A DNA stretch of 14,507 bases from an uncultured Eubacteriales bacterium. Lineage in GTDB: Bacteria > Bacillota > Clostridia > Oscillospirales > Acutalibacteraceae. The translations under genes and the position numbers were made by a program. Location of the stretch: assembly GCA_900313125.1 (NCBI GenBank), contig OMPZ01000105.1:1-14507 (forward strand), written 5' to 3'. Under the pieces are notes generated by a model that worked only from the letters and a program-made list of their open reading frames with translations, was not told where the DNA came from and made no database searches. Each line of letters begins with the position of its first letter. Within the stretch, counting starts at the first letter, position 1. Below are positions 1 through 7,591 of the stretch, piece after piece.

Positions 1-2
1 CC

Positions 3-44
3 GTGGACGAAATGGTGAAGAATCAGGACAGATTCAAAAATTGA
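3..44 (+). CDS. 3' end of an upstream gene (partial)
   Basis: Frame 3 is open from the window edge and ends in TGA at 42-44, giving the C-terminal residues VDEMVKNQDRFKN. The next gene follows after 33 nt with its own GGAGG site, so this is probably the preceding gene of the same operon. Thirteen residues are too few to name a family. In several bacteria a DUF2318 Fe-S protein precedes a pair of FtsX permeases and an ATPase (the P19-type iron uptake loci), so that is a guess from context only. Confidence 0.4.
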   Translation: MDEMVKNQDRFKN

Positions 45-77
45 TCTATCCTATAACATTATGGAGGTACCGAAAAA

Positions 78-1376
78 ATGTTTTTCAGAATGGTACGAGG
101 CACCTTTGCGCGGCAATGGAAAAAAATGCTGATGATCGCGCTGACGGTCGCTCTCGGCGCGTCGATCGCGACCGCGATGCTTAACGTCATGCTCGGCGTC
201 GGCGACAAGATAAACGAGGAGCTGAAAACGTACGGCTCTAACATCACGGTCGTGCCTAAGTCGGAGGCTGTTATCAGCAAGCTTTACGACGTTGAGGAGG
301 GCGCGGTCGATACGGAGTATATCGAACAGGAGAAGCTGGGCGAGCTGCTCACGATTTTTTGGGCGAACAACATAACCGATTTCGCGCCCGTGAGCGATAC
401 GGCAGCAACGCTCGGCGAAAGCGAGGTAACGCTCGTCGGCACATGGTTCGACCATCACCTTGAATTTGTGAAGAAGGGCACGACCTACGAGCGCGACACG
501 GGGCTTGTCAATCTTCGCAGTTGGTGGGATATCGAGGACGGCGAGTGGCTCGACGAGCAAAAGCTCGACGGCAGCGACTACGCTATGGTCGGCGCGCAGC
601 TTGCGAAGGAACAGGGCATAAAGGCGGGCGACGTCGTCACCTTGTCATGCGGTGAAAACACGCGAAAGCTTACGGTCACGGGCATTTTCGAGTCGGGCGA
701 CGACGAGGACAGCTATATCTACACCACGCTTTCCGCCGAGCAGGAGCTGACGGGAACACAGGGGCTTTTCAAAAAAGCCGAGGTCAGCGCGATAACCTCG
801 CCCGACGACGAGCTTGCCGTAAAGGCGGCGAGAAACCCCTCGCTGCTTTCGGGCGACGAGTACGATCTGTGGTACTGCACGGCGTATGTCAGCTCGATCT
901 GCTTTCAGATACAGGAGGCTATCCCCGAAGCGTCGGCGGCAGCCGTTCGTCAGATCGCCGATTCAGAGGGCAAGATACTCGAGAAAACGGAGCTGCTCAT
1001 GACGCTCATCACCTTCATGAGCCTTATCGGCGCGACGCTCGGTATCTCGAACCTCGTCACGTCGGGCGTAATGGAGCGTTCGCAGGAGCTTGCGCTGCTC
1101 AAGGCGGTCGGCGCGACAAACGGTCAGGTGACGCTGCTTGTACTCACGGAGATTATGATGACCTCGATACTCGGCGCGGCAGCCGGATATTTCATGGGGT
1201 ACGCCTTTGCTCAGATAATCGGTCAGACGGTGTTCTCGTCGTCGATCGAGATGAATCCCATGGTAGCGTTCCTCGTGGCGGTGCTGATCGTCGCGGTAAC
1301 GCTCGTCGGCAGTATCCCCGCGATAAGAATGCTGCTTGGACTGCGCCCGTCGGAAGTTCTTCACGGCGGACATTGA
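78..1376 (+). CDS. FtsX/MacB-type ABC transporter permease (first of a pair)
   Basis: This 432-aa integral membrane protein has the FtsX/MacB permease layout. One N-terminal membrane helix (about residues 16-38) is followed by a large extracytoplasmic domain (about 40-300). Three C-terminal helices follow (about 303-325, 345-375 and 390-415). The second helix region is followed by the typical stretch ERSQELALLKAVGAT, the coupling segment that contacts the ATPase. The start is supported by GGAGG at 62-66. The gene ends 12 nt before a second permease and an ATPase follows that, so the three products probably form a heterodimeric transporter. Family members act in mechanotransmission, lipoprotein or small-molecule export, or metal uptake, and the substrate cannot be read from the sequence. 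The nearby Fe-S/flavin genes make a link to iron or redox plausible, as in P19-type loci, but this is inference. Confidence 0.85.
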   Translation: MFFRMVRGTFARQWKKMLMIALTVALGASIATAMLNVMLGVGDKINEELKTYGSNITVVPKSEAVISKLYDVEEGAVDTEYIEQEKLGELLTIFWANNITDFAPVSDTAATLGESEVTLVGTWFDHHLEFVKKGTTYERDTGLVNLRSWWDIEDGEWLDEQKLDGSDYAMVGAQLAKEQGIKAGDVVTLSCGENTRKLTVTGIFESGDDEDSYIYTTLSAEQELTGTQGLFKKAEVSAITSPDDELAVKAARNPSLLSGDEYDLWYCTAYVSSICFQIQEAIPEASAAAVRQIADSEGKILEKTELLMTLITFMSLIGATLGISNLVTSGVMERSQELALLKAVGATNGQVTLLVLTEIMMTSILGAAAGYFMGYAFAQIIGQTVFSSSIEMNPMVAFLVAVLIVAVTLVGSIPAIRMLLGLRPSEVLHGGH

Positions 1377-1388
1377 CGGAGGCTCGGT

Positions 1389-2594
1389 ATGAACAAAAAA
1401 CACAGAATGTTTGTCAGAATGGTCGTGGCGTCGCTTGTACGCCGACGCTCGCGAATGATCGTTGCGCTGCTTGCGATCGTCGTGGGAGCGACTATCCTGT
1501 CGGGACTTGAAATGATATACTACGACGTTCCGCGCCAGATGAGCGCGCAGTTTCGCAGCTACGGCGCGAACGTTATCTTTACGCCGTCGGGCGAGGGCTA
1601 TATCGACGCCGCCGACCTTGAGGAGAGCGTCGCTTTCTTCCCTTCGGAGGAGCTTGAGGGCTACACGCCCTACCGCTACGAAAACACGAAGATACATAAT
1701 ATGCCGGCGACGCTTGCGGGCATAACCTTTGACTCCGTGCTCAAAACGAGCCCCTACTGGCACATCAGCGGCGAGCTGCCGCAGTCAGACGGTCAGGCTC
1801 TCGTAGGCGCGAAGGTCGCAGAAAATCTCGGCATAAAGCAGGGCGACGATATCGCGGCGGTAAATTCCTTCGAGGTGACTGAGACGACCGACACGGCGCA
1901 AATACCGTCGTATGAGATATACACCGACCCGGAGACGGGCGAGACGTACTGCGACCACGAGCTTGAGCTGAAGGTGACGGGCATTCTCGAAACGGGCGGC
2001 TCGGAGGAGGAATATATCTACGTCTCTCTCGACGATGTGCGCTCGCTGTCGCTTGTCGACAGAGGGTACGATATAGTCGAGGTCAGCGCGGCGTCGATGC
2101 AGGATAAACTGACAGAGACGGTGGGCGAGATAAACGACTCGTCAAGCACGATCTCGGCGAAGCTCGTTAAGCGCGTTACGGCGTCGGAAAGCACGGTACT
2201 CACAAAGCTGCAGTCGCTCGTGTTCATCGTGACGGCGGTCGTGCTGCTGCTTACGATGATCTGCGTTGCAACGACGATGACAGCCGTCATCACGGAACGC
2301 CGCCGCGAGATAGGTCTAAGAAAGGCGCTCGGCGCGCTCAACTCGAGCATCATCGCGGAGTTCATGAGCGAGGGTCTGCTGCTCGGCGGCTTAGGCGGCA
2401 TACTCGGCTCTGTAATGGGATATTTCTTCGCGCAGTTTGTCAGCGTGAACGTGTTCGGCAGCTCGATAACGTTCCGCCCTCTGCTTATCCCGATAACGAT
2501 AGCCGCGTCCGTGCTTGTAACGGGGCTTGCCTGCCTTGTTCCGATAAAGAGCGCGGTAGACGTAGACCCGGCACTGGTACTCAAAGGCGAATAA
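1389..2594 (+). CDS. FtsX/MacB-type ABC transporter permease (second of a pair)
   Basis: This 401-aa membrane protein has the same layout as the upstream permease: one helix near residues 18-40, a periplasmic-type domain, and three C-terminal helices (about 277-300, 325-352 and 363-388). The motif TERRREIGLRKALGA before the third helix is the usual coupling segment of this family. The ectodomain starts like that of its neighbour (QFRSYGANVIFTPSGEG against ELKTYGSNITVVPKSE), so the two probably arose by duplication and now pair as a heterodimer. The start ATG is preceded by GGAGG, 12 nt after the previous stop. A 12-nt gap leads to the ATPase gene. The substrate is not recognisable. Confidence 0.85.
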   Translation: MNKKHRMFVRMVVASLVRRRSRMIVALLAIVVGATILSGLEMIYYDVPRQMSAQFRSYGANVIFTPSGEGYIDAADLEESVAFFPSEELEGYTPYRYENTKIHNMPATLAGITFDSVLKTSPYWHISGELPQSDGQALVGAKVAENLGIKQGDDIAAVNSFEVTETTDTAQIPSYEIYTDPETGETYCDHELELKVTGILETGGSEEEYIYVSLDDVRSLSLVDRGYDIVEVSAASMQDKLTETVGEINDSSSTISAKLVKRVTASESTVLTKLQSLVFIVTAVVLLLTMICVATTMTAVITERRREIGLRKALGALNSSIIAEFMSEGLLLGGLGGILGSVMGYFFAQFVSVNVFGSSITFRPLLIPITIAASVLVTGLACLVPIKSAVDVDPALVLKGE

Positions 2595-2606
2595 AGGAGC
2601 ATAGAT

Positions 2607-3284
2607 ATGAGCAGGTTACTTGAATTAAAAAATATATCGAAGGTCTACGGCGACCTTCACGCGCTCGACAACGTGAGCCTTTCGGTAGATAAGGGCGAAT
2701 GGATAGCGATAATGGGGCCGTCCGGCTCGGGCAAAAGCACGATGATGAACATTATCGGCTGTATGGATAAGCCGACGAGCGGTCAGGTCATCTTCGACGG
2801 CAAGGATATCTCGAAGGAGAGCCGCCGCAAGCTCACGGAATTTCACCGCGACAAGATAGGTCTGGTGTTCCAGCAGTTCCATCTGATAAACTACCTCACC
2901 GCGGTCGAAAACGTTATGGTGGCGCAGTATTACCACAGTATGCCCGACGAGAAGGAGGCGTTGGAGGCTCTCGAGCGCGTCGGTCTGAAGGACAGGGCGA
3001 AGCACCTGCCCAGCCAGCTTTCGGGCGGCGAGCAGCAGAGAGTCTGCATCGCGCGCGCGCTTATAAATTCGCCGGAGCTTATACTTGCCGACGAGCCTAC
3101 AGGAAACCTCGACGAAGCGAACGAGAATATCGTGCTCGACATTTTCCGTCAGCTCCACAAGGAGGGCACAAGCCTTGTCGTGGTTACTCACGACCCCGAG
3201 GTCGGCGAGGTGGCGCAGCGCATCGTGCGCCTTGAACACGGCAAGATAACGTCCGACAAAAAGAACGAAAGCTTTTCCGAATAA
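2607..3284 (+). CDS. ABC transporter ATP-binding protein (LolD/MacB type)
   Basis: This 225-aa cytoplasmic ATPase probably powers the two upstream permeases. All motifs are present: Walker A GPSGSGKST (37-45), Q-loop at Q89-Q90, signature LSGGE (138-142), Walker B LILADEP with catalytic E163, D-loop near 168-170, and switch histidine H195. The stretch GLVFQQFHLINYLTAVENV is typical of the LolD/MacB/FtsE-like group that partners FtsX-fold permeases. Length is normal for the family. AAAGGAG lies just upstream of the ATG. The next gene follows after 15 nt. Confidence 0.93.
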   Translation: MSRLLELKNISKVYGDLHALDNVSLSVDKGEWIAIMGPSGSGKSTMMNIIGCMDKPTSGQVIFDGKDISKESRRKLTEFHRDKIGLVFQQFHLINYLTAVENVMVAQYYHSMPDEKEALEALERVGLKDRAKHLPSQLSGGEQQRVCIARALINSPELILADEPTGNLDEANENIVLDIFRQLHKEGTSLVVVTHDPEVGEVAQRIVRLEHGKITSDKKNESFSE

Positions 3285-3299
3285 AATGAGGTTGATATC

Positions 3300-3749
3300 A
3301 TGAAAAAGACATTGACGGCAAGAATTATCTCCGTGCTTGCAGCTTGCGCGATGCTCGCACCGCTTGCGGCTTGCGGCGGCTCAGCTTCTGCAAGCTACGC
3401 TGACGGCACTTATACGGCGAGAAGCTCGGAGCGTCAGCCCGACGAGGACGGCAACGGCTCGGGATACGGCGAGGTCGAGATAACTATCAGCGATAACAAG
3501 GTGACGGCGTGTACCTTCAAGACTTACGAGCTTGACGGAACGCTCAAGGACGAAAACTACGGCTCGGACATGACGAAGGAAAACCGCATGAAGGCGCAGA
3601 AGGCTGTGCAGGCGGCGGACAAATACGCCGAGATGCTCGCGTCGAACGGCTCGCTCGACGGCGTGGACGCGATAACGGGCGCTACCATCAACTACGACGA
3701 GTTTACCGAAGCCGTCGCCGCCGCACTCAAACAGGCGGAGATAAAGTAA
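3300..3749 (+). CDS. FMN-binding domain lipoprotein, predicted flavinylated
   Basis: This is a 149-aa exported lipoprotein. The N-terminus is a lipoprotein signal peptide with lipobox LAAC ending at C25, followed by a Gly/Ser-rich linker. The rest is an FMN_bind domain beginning with the typical ADGTYTA (about 34-40). Near the C-terminus it has DAITGAT (123-129), the D-x-x-[ST]-G-A-[ST] motif in which the last Thr (T129) receives FMN through a phosphoester bond made by ApbE. The protein is thus predicted to sit outside the cell membrane as a one-flavin electron carrier. No apbE gene is visible in the window, so the transferase must be elsewhere. Its position between an ABC transporter and a cytochrome b/Frd-like complex suggests electron transfer to or from the membrane complex. 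That role is inferred. Confidence 0.88.
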   Translation: MKKTLTARIISVLAACAMLAPLAACGGSASASYADGTYTARSSERQPDEDGNGSGYGEVEITISDNKVTACTFKTYELDGTLKDENYGSDMTKENRMKAQKAVQAADKYAEMLASNGSLDGVDAITGATINYDEFTEAVAAALKQAEIK

Positions 3750-3774
3750 TTGTTTTGTTAAGGGGAGAACGCTG

Positions 3775-4266
3775 ATGAAGCTGCGCGAACGTCTGCTGCA
3801 TTTTTCGGTATCGCTTATCCTGTCGCTTTTGATAGTCGGCGTGCCGTTTTGCGTGTACTTTGACGTTTTTTCAAAAAAAGAGCCTGACGCCGTGTCGCAG
3901 GCGACTATGGCGCTGCCGGAGCGTCCGTCGGGCGAGTGCGTTGTGCTGATAAAAACGTCGCTCCATGAGGACACGATAGACGAATGGCGCAGCTTTTTCG
4001 GCGGCGAGTACGCCGTGATATTCGACGATATCCATTGCCTTGCCGCCGACGGCGACGCCGCGGGAATACAGTTTGCCGAGCGATACCGTGCGCAGCTTCC
4101 GGAAAACCAGATGACGGTAAGGACGGAGAACGCCGCGCTGCTCGTGTCGAAGGCGGAGCAGGGGGCTATCGACGCCGCGGTTTTTTCAAAGGAGATGGCG
4201 GACGCTCTCGAACTTGAAGCGCCCGAGGGCGTTACCGTTTTCTATATTTCGTCGGACGGGGAGTGA
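3775..4266 (+). CDS. Membrane-anchored protein of unknown family
   Basis: This 163-aa protein is not recognised. One hydrophobic segment (about residues 11-30, HFSVSLILSLLIVGVPFCVYF) follows a basic start (KLRER), predicting an N-terminal anchor or uncleaved signal with the remaining ~130 residues outside the cell. The outer part is acidic, with Glu- and Asp-rich stretches, and has one Cys in CLAADGD; no cofactor motif such as CxxCH or TGAT is visible. The start has GGGGAGA 7-12 nt upstream. The stop lies 4 nt before the cytochrome b start, so translation is probably coupled. The placement between the flavin lipoprotein and the cytochrome suggests an accessory or docking role for the redox complex, without direct evidence. 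Confidence 0.75.
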   Translation: MKLRERLLHFSVSLILSLLIVGVPFCVYFDVFSKKEPDAVSQATMALPERPSGECVVLIKTSLHEDTIDEWRSFFGGEYAVIFDDIHCLAADGDAAGIQFAERYRAQLPENQMTVRTENAALLVSKAEQGAIDAAVFSKEMADALELEAPEGVTVFYISSDGE

Positions 4267-4270
4267 TACG

Positions 4271-4810
4271 ATGCGAAAGCTCAATATGTTCCTTGTGCTC
4301 GGTATGCTGCTGACGTTTGCCGCGCACGGCGTTATGGGGTCGATGAGACTTTTCGGTTCTGACGCACCGACTCTCAAAGCGGCGGCATGGGCGTGCGTCT
4401 GCTTTATCTGCGCGCATATCATAGTGACTTCTGTGCTAATGCTTCAGACGCTTAGGGCAAGGCGGCTGTCGGGCGCGGGATATTTCAGGGACAACCTCAT
4501 GTTCTGGGCGCGCAGGATAAGCGGCTTTGCTATACTGATACCGCTTGCGATGCACATTGCGGTGTTTCACCCGTCAAACGCCGGGGCGTTCAGGCTAAGC
4601 GCGTTCACGACAGGCAGGCTTATTTCGCAGATAATGCTCGTCGTGTTCATCGCGTTTCATGTGCTGACAAATATCGAGCCGATGCTGATATCGTTCGGCG
4701 TGAAAAAGACGAAGGCGTTTTCACACGACATCATGCTTGTGATATCGGTGGTGCTGCTGGCAGCGGCGGCGGCTTTCGCTGTGTATTACGCGCGCTGGGC
4801 GGCTGTGTGA
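4271..4810 (+). CDS. Cytochrome b membrane anchor of an Sdh/Frd-type complex (diheme type)
   Basis: This 179-aa protein has five predicted membrane helices, the layout of the single-anchor (type B) succinate dehydrogenases and fumarate reductases such as Bacillus SdhC and Wolinella FrdC. His residues lie in helix 1 (H19), helix 2 (H49), helix 3 (H95) and helix 4 (H130), which is what two b-hemes with bis-His ligation require. H100 and H152 lie near loops. The helix-3 start RRISGFAILIPLAMH matches the family pattern. It is slightly shorter than the ~200 aa usual for the family. I chose ATG 4271, which has GGGGAG just upstream and begins directly at helix 1; an in-frame start at 4214 would overlap the previous gene by 53 nt. 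In the family this subunit passes electrons between quinone and FrdB. Here the flavin lipoprotein may be the partner instead (inference). Confidence 0.82.
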   Translation: MRKLNMFLVLGMLLTFAAHGVMGSMRLFGSDAPTLKAAAWACVCFICAHIIVTSVLMLQTLRARRLSGAGYFRDNLMFWARRISGFAILIPLAMHIAVFHPSNAGAFRLSAFTTGRLISQIMLVVFIAFHVLTNIEPMLISFGVKKTKAFSHDIMLVISVVLLAAAAAFAVYYARWAAV

Positions 4811-4821
4811 CGGAGGGCTTT

Positions 4822-6399
4822 ATGGAAAAATGCGTAAACATAGTCGGCGCAGGGCTTTCGGGGCTTTCCGCCGCGATAACGCTTGCCGAACGCGGCGTTT
4901 GCTGTAACCTCATTTCAGCGCAGCCGTCGGAAAGGGCGCAGTCCGTGCTTGCCGAGGGCGGGATAAACGCCGCGCTCGACACTATGGGCGAGAGCGACAC
5001 CACAAAGGAGCATTTCGCCGACACAATGAAGGGCGGCTGCTATCTTGAGTCGGAGTCGGCTGTGAAAAATCTCACCGAAAACGCGCCCTTTGTTGTACAG
5101 AAGCTGTTCAAGCTCGGCACGCCGTTCCAACACGACGGCGGCAGGCTTATCCTGCGAAATTTCGGCGGACAGAAGAAAAAGCGCACCGCCTACGCCAAAA
5201 GCAGCACGGGCAAGATGATAATGACCGCGCTCATTGACGAAGCGCGAAGGTATGAAGCGCAGGGGCTTATCACGCGTTATCCTCATCATGAGCTGATCTC
5301 GATGAAAACGACCTCGGGTCGTCTCGACAGCGTGACCGTCAGAGATACGTTTACAGGAGAGCTGCTTTCGTTTTCCGGCTGCACTATTCTCTGCACGGGC
5401 GGCTTGAACGGCTTTTTCGAGGGCGTTACGACCGGCACTACTCAGAACACGGGCAGCGCCGCGGCGATAGCCTTTGACAGCGGCGCGGAATTTGCAAACC
5501 TTGAATTTATCCAGTACCACCCGACGACCGTTTCGATAAGCAACAAGAGAATGCTCGTAAGCGAAGCGGCGCGCGGCGAGGGCGGCAGGCTCTATATAAT
5601 GAAAAACGGCAGCCCGTGGTATTTTATGGAGGAAAAGTACGAACTTGGCAATCTCATGCCGCGTGACGTGGTGTCGCGCGAGATGTTCTTTGTGAAGAAC
5701 GACCCGGACTGCGAGGGCGAAGTCATGCTCGATATGACGTCGCTCGACGAGAGCGTTTGGCGCGGCAAGCTGTCCGACCTTCGCGCGGAGCTTATCTCAT
5801 ATCTGCACATCGACCCGAAAAACGAGCCGATAGCCGTCAGTCCCGGCATTCACTTCTTTATGGGCGGCATCAGAGTGAACGACCGCCACGAAACGAACAT
5901 CGGCGGTCTGCTTGCGGCAGGCGAAGCGGCGTGCAAATATCACGGTGCGAATCGTCTGGGCGGTAATTCTATGCTCGGCGCAGTTTTCGGCGGCAGAGTC
6001 GCGGCTGAGACCGCCGCCGAGTACGCAGGCGGCGTGACGGTCACAAAGCCCGGCGGCAGCGCGGATATTTCGTCGTCGCCGAAGCTCAGGGCGGCGCTGC
6101 GCGATACTCTCCTTTCGGGAATGGGCATAGTCAGAGACGGCGCGTCCATTGAAAAAATGATCGGCGAGCTTGAGAAAATGTACTCGTCGGACATTTCACG
6201 GGCGGACAAAATGCGCGTGAACCTCGCGCTTGCAATGGCGATGTCGGCAAAGGTGAGGGAGGAAAGCCGCGGCGCGCACTACAGGAGCGATTTCCCCGAA
6301 ACGCGCGATGAGTTCAAAATGCTGACGGCTGTCCGCTGTGAAAACGGCGTTCGCCGACTGACCTTCGAGCCTGCCGACTCATGGGAGGGCAGCGTATGA
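4822..6399 (+). CDS. Fumarate reductase/succinate dehydrogenase flavoprotein subunit, FAD-His absent
   Basis: This 525-aa FAD protein resembles the Bacillus SdhA-type subunit. The N-terminal FAD fold is VGAGLSGLSAAITLAE (8-23), followed by LAEGGINAAL. Substrate-site residues are kept: HPTT with H233, SEAARGEGG with E248/R251, PRD with R281 (the catalytic proton-transfer Arg of the family), H344 in HFFMGG, and R378 in HGANRLGGNS. The C-terminal ESRGAHYRSDFP is also typical. The His that normally carries covalent FAD (the H of SHT/SHS before the AEGG motif) is Q40, codon cag at 4939-4941, so FAD is probably bound non-covalently. No Tat or Sec signal is seen, so it acts in the cytoplasm. I preferred ATG 4822, with GGAGG at 4812-4816, to the in-frame GTG at 4807. 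It ends in an ATGA overlap with the Fe-S subunit. At 525 aa it is shorter than the ~580-600 aa usual for SdhA/FrdA. Confidence 0.9.
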   Translation: MEKCVNIVGAGLSGLSAAITLAERGVCCNLISAQPSERAQSVLAEGGINAALDTMGESDTTKEHFADTMKGGCYLESESAVKNLTENAPFVVQKLFKLGTPFQHDGGRLILRNFGGQKKKRTAYAKSSTGKMIMTALIDEARRYEAQGLITRYPHHELISMKTTSGRLDSVTVRDTFTGELLSFSGCTILCTGGLNGFFEGVTTGTTQNTGSAAAIAFDSGAEFANLEFIQYHPTTVSISNKRMLVSEAARGEGGRLYIMKNGSPWYFMEEKYELGNLMPRDVVSREMFFVKNDPDCEGEVMLDMTSLDESVWRGKLSDLRAELISYLHIDPKNEPIAVSPGIHFFMGGIRVNDRHETNIGGLLAAGEAACKYHGANRLGGNSMLGAVFGGRVAAETAAEYAGGVTVTKPGGSADISSSPKLRAALRDTLLSGMGIVRDGASIEKMIGELEKMYSSDISRADKMRVNLALAMAMSAKVREESRGAHYRSDFPETRDEFKMLTAVRCENGVRRLTFEPADSWEGSV

Positions 6400-7106
6400 G
6401 ATATTTATTAAAGATACTCCGACGCGAGCGCGGATCGCAGGAAAGCTGTTTCCAAAGCTTTTATTACGAGACGGACAGCGCAGCGGCGACTGTGGCGTCC
6501 GCGCTCGTTTACCTGAACGGTCTTGACGAGCTGACGGACGACGGCGGCAGACCCGCCCGCCCGATCGAATGGGAGTGCAGCTGTCTGCAAAAGAAATGCG
6601 GCGCGTGCGCAATGGTGATAAACGGCAGACCGCGCCTTGCCTGCGGCGCGCTGCTTTCCGAGACGAAAAACGGCGAGGTGACGGTCGAGCCGCTGAGAAA
6701 ATTCCCGGTGATCTGCGATCTTGTCGTTGACCGCAGCATTCTATTTGAAAATCTGAAAACGCTCCGTCTGTGGCTTAGAAACGACGCCGATATGGACGAG
6801 AGGTATCAGGATATCGCGTATGGAGCGTCGGAGTGCATACAATGCGGCTGCTGCCTTGAGGTGTGTCCGAATTTCTACGCGGGCGGGAGTTTCTTCGGCA
6901 TGGCGACCGTGCCGATTACAACAAGGCTTTTGGCTGAGATGACGCCGAAGGAATACGCCGAGATCGCAAAGCTTTACGCAAAGCACACCTTCGCCGGGTG
7001 CGGCAAGTCGCTTGCCTGCAAAAACGTATGCCCGAAGGGGATAGATACGGAAGAGCTGCTCGTGAACGCCAACGCCCTTGCGATCTGGAAACGGCGCTTC
7101 AAATAA
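6396..7106 (+). CDS. Fumarate reductase/succinate dehydrogenase iron-sulfur subunit
   Basis: This 236-aa protein carries all ligands of the three Frd/SdhB clusters. The [2Fe-2S] plant-type site is C63, C68, C71 and C83. The C-terminal ferredoxin-like domain has CxxCxxCxxxCP at C147/C150/C153/C157, then C202, C208 and C212 followed by PKG. By family analogy C147/150/153/212 hold [4Fe-4S], and C157/202/208 hold [3Fe-4S]. It relays electrons between the flavoprotein and the cytochrome b anchor. The start at 6396 overlaps the flavoprotein stop (ATGA) and has GGGAGG 8-13 nt upstream; an upstream in-frame ATG at 6381 would use that ribosome site as codons. The gene order (anchor, flavoprotein, Fe-S) matches Gram-positive sdhCAB. 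Whether it works as fumarate reductase or on another enoate is unknown. Confidence 0.92.
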   Translation: MRYLLKILRRERGSQESCFQSFYYETDSAAATVASALVYLNGLDELTDDGGRPARPIEWECSCLQKKCGACAMVINGRPRLACGALLSETKNGEVTVEPLRKFPVICDLVVDRSILFENLKTLRLWLRNDADMDERYQDIAYGASECIQCGCCLEVCPNFYAGGSFFGMATVPITTRLLAEMTPKEYAEIAKLYAKHTFAGCGKSLACKNVCPKGIDTEELLVNANALAIWKRRFK

Positions 7107-7123
7107 AGAAAAGAGGAAAAGAA

Positions 7124-7591
7124 ATGATAGTAAACAAAGAAAAGATCAAGTTCGCGGTGACGGATATTATCATGGTGATCGTCTCCGTGCTTTACACTAT
7201 CGGTATCAGAGCGTGGTTCCCCGTGTGCGAGCCGATGGAGGACGGCAGCTTTATGGCGTGCCATTGGGCGGGCGAGGTGCTCAAAGCGATTTCGATTCTG
7301 CTGCTTGTGCTCGCCTGCGCTCACGCGTTCTGCGCGCCGGACGGGAAGATAAAGACAGGGCTTGACTACGGTATCGCAGGTATATCCGCGCTCGGCTTCT
7401 GTATTCCCGGCAGAGTCATCTCGCTTTGCAAAATGGCGGAGATGAGGTGCAGAGCGAACACTCAGCTCTGGACGATCATATTTATGATCGCGATGATACT
7501 CATTGCTATCGCCGACGTTGTGTTGTACTTTACAAAGGCGTCGGACGAGAAGCACGCAAGACCGAGCAGCGGCAGAGGAGAAAAAGAATGA
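7124..7591 (+). CDS. DUF4418-like small membrane protein
   Basis: This 155-aa protein has about four hydrophobic helices (roughly residues 11-30, 52-70, 82-100 and 114-136). It resembles DUF4418 proteins by its size, the CHW motif after helix 1 (C46, H47, W48) and the helix-3 end ISLCKMAEMRC, although I could not run a domain search. It is Cys-rich (C35, C46, C65, C70, C93, C102, C109), and several of these lie near the membrane surface, so metal or redox chemistry is possible. The function of the family is not known to me. The start at 7124 follows GAGGAAAAG; a longer in-frame start at 6998 would lie inside the Fe-S gene. The stop overlaps the next permease start (ATGA), which ties it to the second ABC transporter. 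Confidence 0.7.
   Translation: MIVNKEKIKFAVTDIIMVIVSVLYTIGIRAWFPVCEPMEDGSFMACHWAGEVLKAISILLLVLACAHAFCAPDGKIKTGLDYGIAGISALGFCIPGRVISLCKMAEMRCRANTQLWTIIFMIAMILIAIADVVLYFTKASDEKHARPSSGRGEKE

Noticed and set aside
1..77. Promoter before the first permease (ATTGATC and TATAAC)
   Set aside because: The spacing between the two boxes is far too short for a sigma-A promoter, and the 33-nt gap after the upstream stop fits an internal operon junction.
4214..4270. Longer N-terminus for the cytochrome b gene (ATG at 4214)
   Set aside because: It would overlap the preceding gene by 53 nt and add a basic segment not typical of the family; ATG 4271 has a GGGGAG site and begins right at helix 1.
4807..4821. 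GTG start at 4807 for the flavoprotein
   Set aside because: It would place the GGAGG site inside the coding region; ATG 4822 is well spaced from that site and begins the FAD-binding fold as in relatives.
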